Assembly: GCA_046704445.1 (NCBI GenBank)
Contig: JBJKRW010000042.1
Span: forward strand, 1-32,476
From: JBJKRW01 sp046704445
Lineage (GTDB): Bacteria; Patescibacteriota; Microgenomatia; UBA1406; GWC2-37-13
Reading direction: 5' to 3'
DNA length: 32,476 nucleotides
Shown here one piece after another: positions 31,187-32,476 of the stretch. Positions within the stretch are counted from its first letter, which is position 1. Each line of letters opens with the position of its first letter. The translations under genes were made by a program, and so were the position numbers. The notes below the pieces were generated by a model that had not been told where the DNA came from, searched no databases, and saw only the letters and a program-made list of their open reading frames with translations.

Positions 31187-31195
31187 TGGTATACT
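31187..31195 (+). promoter_or_regulatory. extended -10 promoter of the attenuator region
   Basis: TGGTATACT (TGnTATACT) ends 7 nt before the first leader ATG at 31203. The -35 is weak. Confidence 0.6.
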
Positions 31196-31202
31196 ATTCA
31201 CT

Positions 31203-31250
31203 ATGAAAAAGACTTTATGTGTGAATATGGCGTATTATTACCTGTCCTAA
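31203..31250 (+). CDS. leader peptide 1 with tyrosine run
   Basis: Fifteen codons encode MKKTLCVNMAYYYLS; three consecutive Tyr codons lie at 31233-31241, and the TAA abuts the GGGGCGGG that forms the antiterminator arm. A ribosome waiting at the Tyr codons would leave that arm free; one reaching the stop would cover it. This is the geometry of classical amino-acid attenuators (his, trp, phe leaders). Confidence 0.65.
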   Translation: MKKTLCVNMAYYYLS

Positions 31251-31302
31251 GGGGCGGGTAATTGTGTTGAAGTCTAGATCCCGCCTTACGGCGGGTTTTT
31301 TT
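31251..31302 (+). promoter_or_regulatory. attenuator 1: antiterminator versus terminator
   Basis: GGGGCGGG (31251-31258) can pair with CCCGCCTT (31280-31287) over 8 bp including two G-U pairs; this blocks the terminator stem that uses the same CCCGCC. The GGCGGG in the antiterminator is identical to the 3' arm of the terminator. Confidence 0.7.
31280..31302 (+). terminator. intrinsic terminator of attenuator 1
   Basis: CCCGCC (31280-31285), TTAC loop, GGCGGG (31290-31295), then seven T. A textbook Rho-independent terminator. Confidence 0.85.
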
Positions 31303-31312
31303 ATGCATCACT

Positions 31313-31390
31313 ATGAATAACATAAAAATTTTTTTAACGGCGCACAGCTTGTATTACTACAACTATTATCCCGCAGGCGGGGTGTATTGA
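31313..31390 (+). CDS. leader peptide 2 with tyrosine run
   Basis: Twenty-five codons starting MNNIKIFLTAHS and ending LYYYNYYPAGGVY: six Tyr codons, five of them in YYYNYY (31352-31369). The antiterminator arm lies just after them (31376-31385), inside the last codons of the leader. There is no own promoter; it would be transcribed only if attenuator 1 is read through. Short and without a Shine-Dalgarno, so translation is inferred. Confidence 0.6.
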   Translation: MNNIKIFLTAHSLYYYNYYPAGGVY

Positions 31391-31438
31391 GTGTGTTGCG
31401 AAATTGTGCAAAATACCCCGCCGAAAGCGGGGTTTTTT
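31376..31438 (+). promoter_or_regulatory. attenuator 2: antiterminator versus terminator
   Basis: GGCGGGGTGT (31376-31385) pairs with AUACCCCGCC (31413-31422) over 10 bp (one G-U), excluding the terminator stem. A further small hairpin CCCG-CAGG-CGGG (31370-31381) could hide the antiterminator arm when no ribosome is present. Confidence 0.65.
31415..31438 (+). terminator. intrinsic terminator of attenuator 2
   Basis: ACCCCGC (31415-31421), five-nt loop, GCGGGGT (31427-31433), with a run of six T (31433-31438). Confidence 0.85.
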
Positions 31439-31459
31439 ATTAATTTTATTCTAAAACCT

Positions 31460-32455
31460 ATGTTAGAGAGATCGAGATTACATTCAAACGAAATTAACCA
31501 GGAAATGCAGGCGCAGTGGATGCATACATTATTAACGGCCGTGTACGGAAAACATGCGTTAAGTTCAACTGAAGAACAGATTCTAAAAGAAATTCAAGAC
31601 GGGCGTTTGATTCCGCGCTTTGGGTCGGAAGAAGGAAGATTGTTGCGCGGCGCCGCATTCGTCATCGGTCAAAATACAATAGAAATCGGAAGGGCCGCAA
31701 ACATGCCGGGAGCAAACGGCGGAGGAGTACTTATGCTTGAGATGGCGCATGAATGGGAACAGGATGAGACGGAAAAACCGCTGGTTGCGGAAATCCGAAT
31801 GGCGCAGGAGTTTGAGGGAATTGCGGGGGGGCAGGGATCACAGGCTACCTTGTGGGGTAAGGCGGAATTAATACCTCAGGCATTTTTGACCGCATTCGGC
31901 CATCGGGGTCCTTTTGGACCAATGCGTCAAGAGTTGTTTGGATTTTCGTCACGGGAAAAGAAGCCCTCGGATCGTATTACTCCGAATATCGTGATGCTTC
32001 CGGATTTGTCGGAAACAAATGCGGAGTTGATTCGACACCTATTACGGATTAATGGATTTCAGACGCAGCTTGTTCTTGAGAAGCCGGATTTAACCGCAAC
32101 GGCGCATATAAGGAGACGAGCTTTTGTTCCTTTTAATTTTTTTACTCTTGATGACGAGGAAGGAGTTTTGGTAAGCGAAGTTCCACGAACTAAACCGCAA
32201 GGAGAAAATCCTTTTGATTTGGTTGTTATTCCTGCAAATCATGAGAGTTTAAACGGTACGGCAAGCGGATTGATCCGGAACGGATTCCAGATTGCGGGAA
32301 TAAGCGCACCTCATGAAGGCGAGCTTCATTTTTTGTTCGGAAGATTGGGAAAATGCTTACTGGCTCCGACAGAAGTTATGCGGGGATTTCCGTTTTTTGA
32401 AAAGAACCTTATTATGCAGGTGCATGAACGGTTCGCGCAGCAGTCGAAAGAATAA
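31460..32455 (+). CDS. unknown protein controlled by tandem Tyr attenuators
   Basis: From ATG 31460 the product has 331 residues; the open frame reaches back to 31391 through the second terminator, which excludes the longer start. No family is recognised. It is soluble: a helical N-terminus (EINQEMQAQWMHTLLTAVYG), a Gly-rich middle (GRAANMPGANGGGVLMLEMA), then ITPNIVMLPDLSETNAELIR and mixed strands (GISAPHEGELHFLFGRLGK). Only one Tyr occurs in the whole protein. A weak TATTCT lies 7 nt before ATG and could give a second, attenuator-independent transcript. Its job is unknown. Confidence 0.7.
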   Translation: MLERSRLHSNEINQEMQAQWMHTLLTAVYGKHALSSTEEQILKEIQDGRLIPRFGSEEGRLLRGAAFVIGQNTIEIGRAANMPGANGGGVLMLEMAHEWEQDETEKPLVAEIRMAQEFEGIAGGQGSQATLWGKAELIPQAFLTAFGHRGPFGPMRQELFGFSSREKKPSDRITPNIVMLPDLSETNAELIRHLLRINGFQTQLVLEKPDLTATAHIRRRAFVPFNFFTLDDEEGVLVSEVPRTKPQGENPFDLVVIPANHESLNGTASGLIRNGFQIAGISAPHEGELHFLFGRLGKCLLAPTEVMRGFPFFEKNLIMQVHERFAQQSKE

Positions 32456-32476
32456 TGACGGGTTATTATATTAAAA

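Noticed and set aside
1..32476. Recoded TGA (glycine) as in Gracilibacteria/Absconditabacteria
   Set aside because: Known genes (for example comEC parts, ATPase, acs, tkt) read through without internal TGA, and glycine is encoded by GGN.
1..32476. tRNA genes
   Set aside because: No T-loop-like sequence with a matching cloverleaf was found by eye; a covariance search would be decisive.

Overview
The window looks like a chromosomal piece of a Patescibacteria / Candidate Phyla Radiation genome, most likely Microgenomates-like. The reasons are moderately AT-rich DNA, short intergenic gaps, many surface proteins of unknown function, ribosomal protein L1 with a Lys/Glu/Gln-rich N-terminal extension and a shortened body, a PaaX/Cas2-like regulator, a free-standing core-binding domain and an almost complete lack of Shine-Dalgarno sequences. 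The assignment is an inference from gene content. The standard bacterial code fits, with TGA used as a stop. No tRNA, rRNA gene, CRISPR array or insertion sequence was seen.

Layout. 1-2.4 kb (-): a truncated DUF2341/LamG surface protein, a small ORF and an orphan integrase core-binding domain. 2.97-3.39 kb (+): an anchored Ig-like protein. 3.4-6.9 kb (-): a three-gene surface operon. 7.2-7.9 kb (+): a PaaX-like regulator. 7.95-10.3 kb (-): a DNA-uptake operon, comEA then comEC split into channel and metallo-beta-lactamase genes. 10.46-11.1 kb (+): rnhB. 11.1-13.65 kb (-): a second surface operon paralogous to the first. 13.7-16.0 kb (+): secE-nusG-rplK-rplA, with a duplicated 78-bp element before rplK and rplA. 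16.0-18.2 kb: a cytidylate-kinase-like gene, a HEPN-like protein and a Cys-rich secreted protein. 18.25-21.3 kb (+): two small membrane proteins and a SERCA-like P-type ATPase. 21.3-25.2 kb: transketolase diverging from a GGDEF protein. 25.2-26.0 kb (+): micro-ORFs, a structured RNA candidate and a possible lipoprotein. 26.1-30.4 kb: acetyl-CoA synthetase, two unknown genes and a DUF554 membrane protein. 30.5-32.46 kb (+): two unknown genes separated by two tandem tyrosine-leader attenuators.

The most interesting signals are regulatory. (1) At 31187-31440 two short ORFs with tyrosine runs (YYY and YYYNYY) each precede a competing antiterminator/terminator pair, ahead of a gene whose 331-residue product has one tyrosine. 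(2) At 25640-25752 a multi-hairpin RNA candidate carries 20 nt complementary to the conserved 5' end of 16S rRNA. (3) At least sixteen starts lie 5-9 nt downstream of a -10 hexamer, which implies widespread leaderless transcription. (4) A near-identical structured element precedes both rplK and rplA.

Together the genes describe a small cell with an elaborate cell surface, DNA uptake, limited carbon metabolism (transketolase, acetate activation), ion transport and compact regulation that relies on RNA and promoter position.
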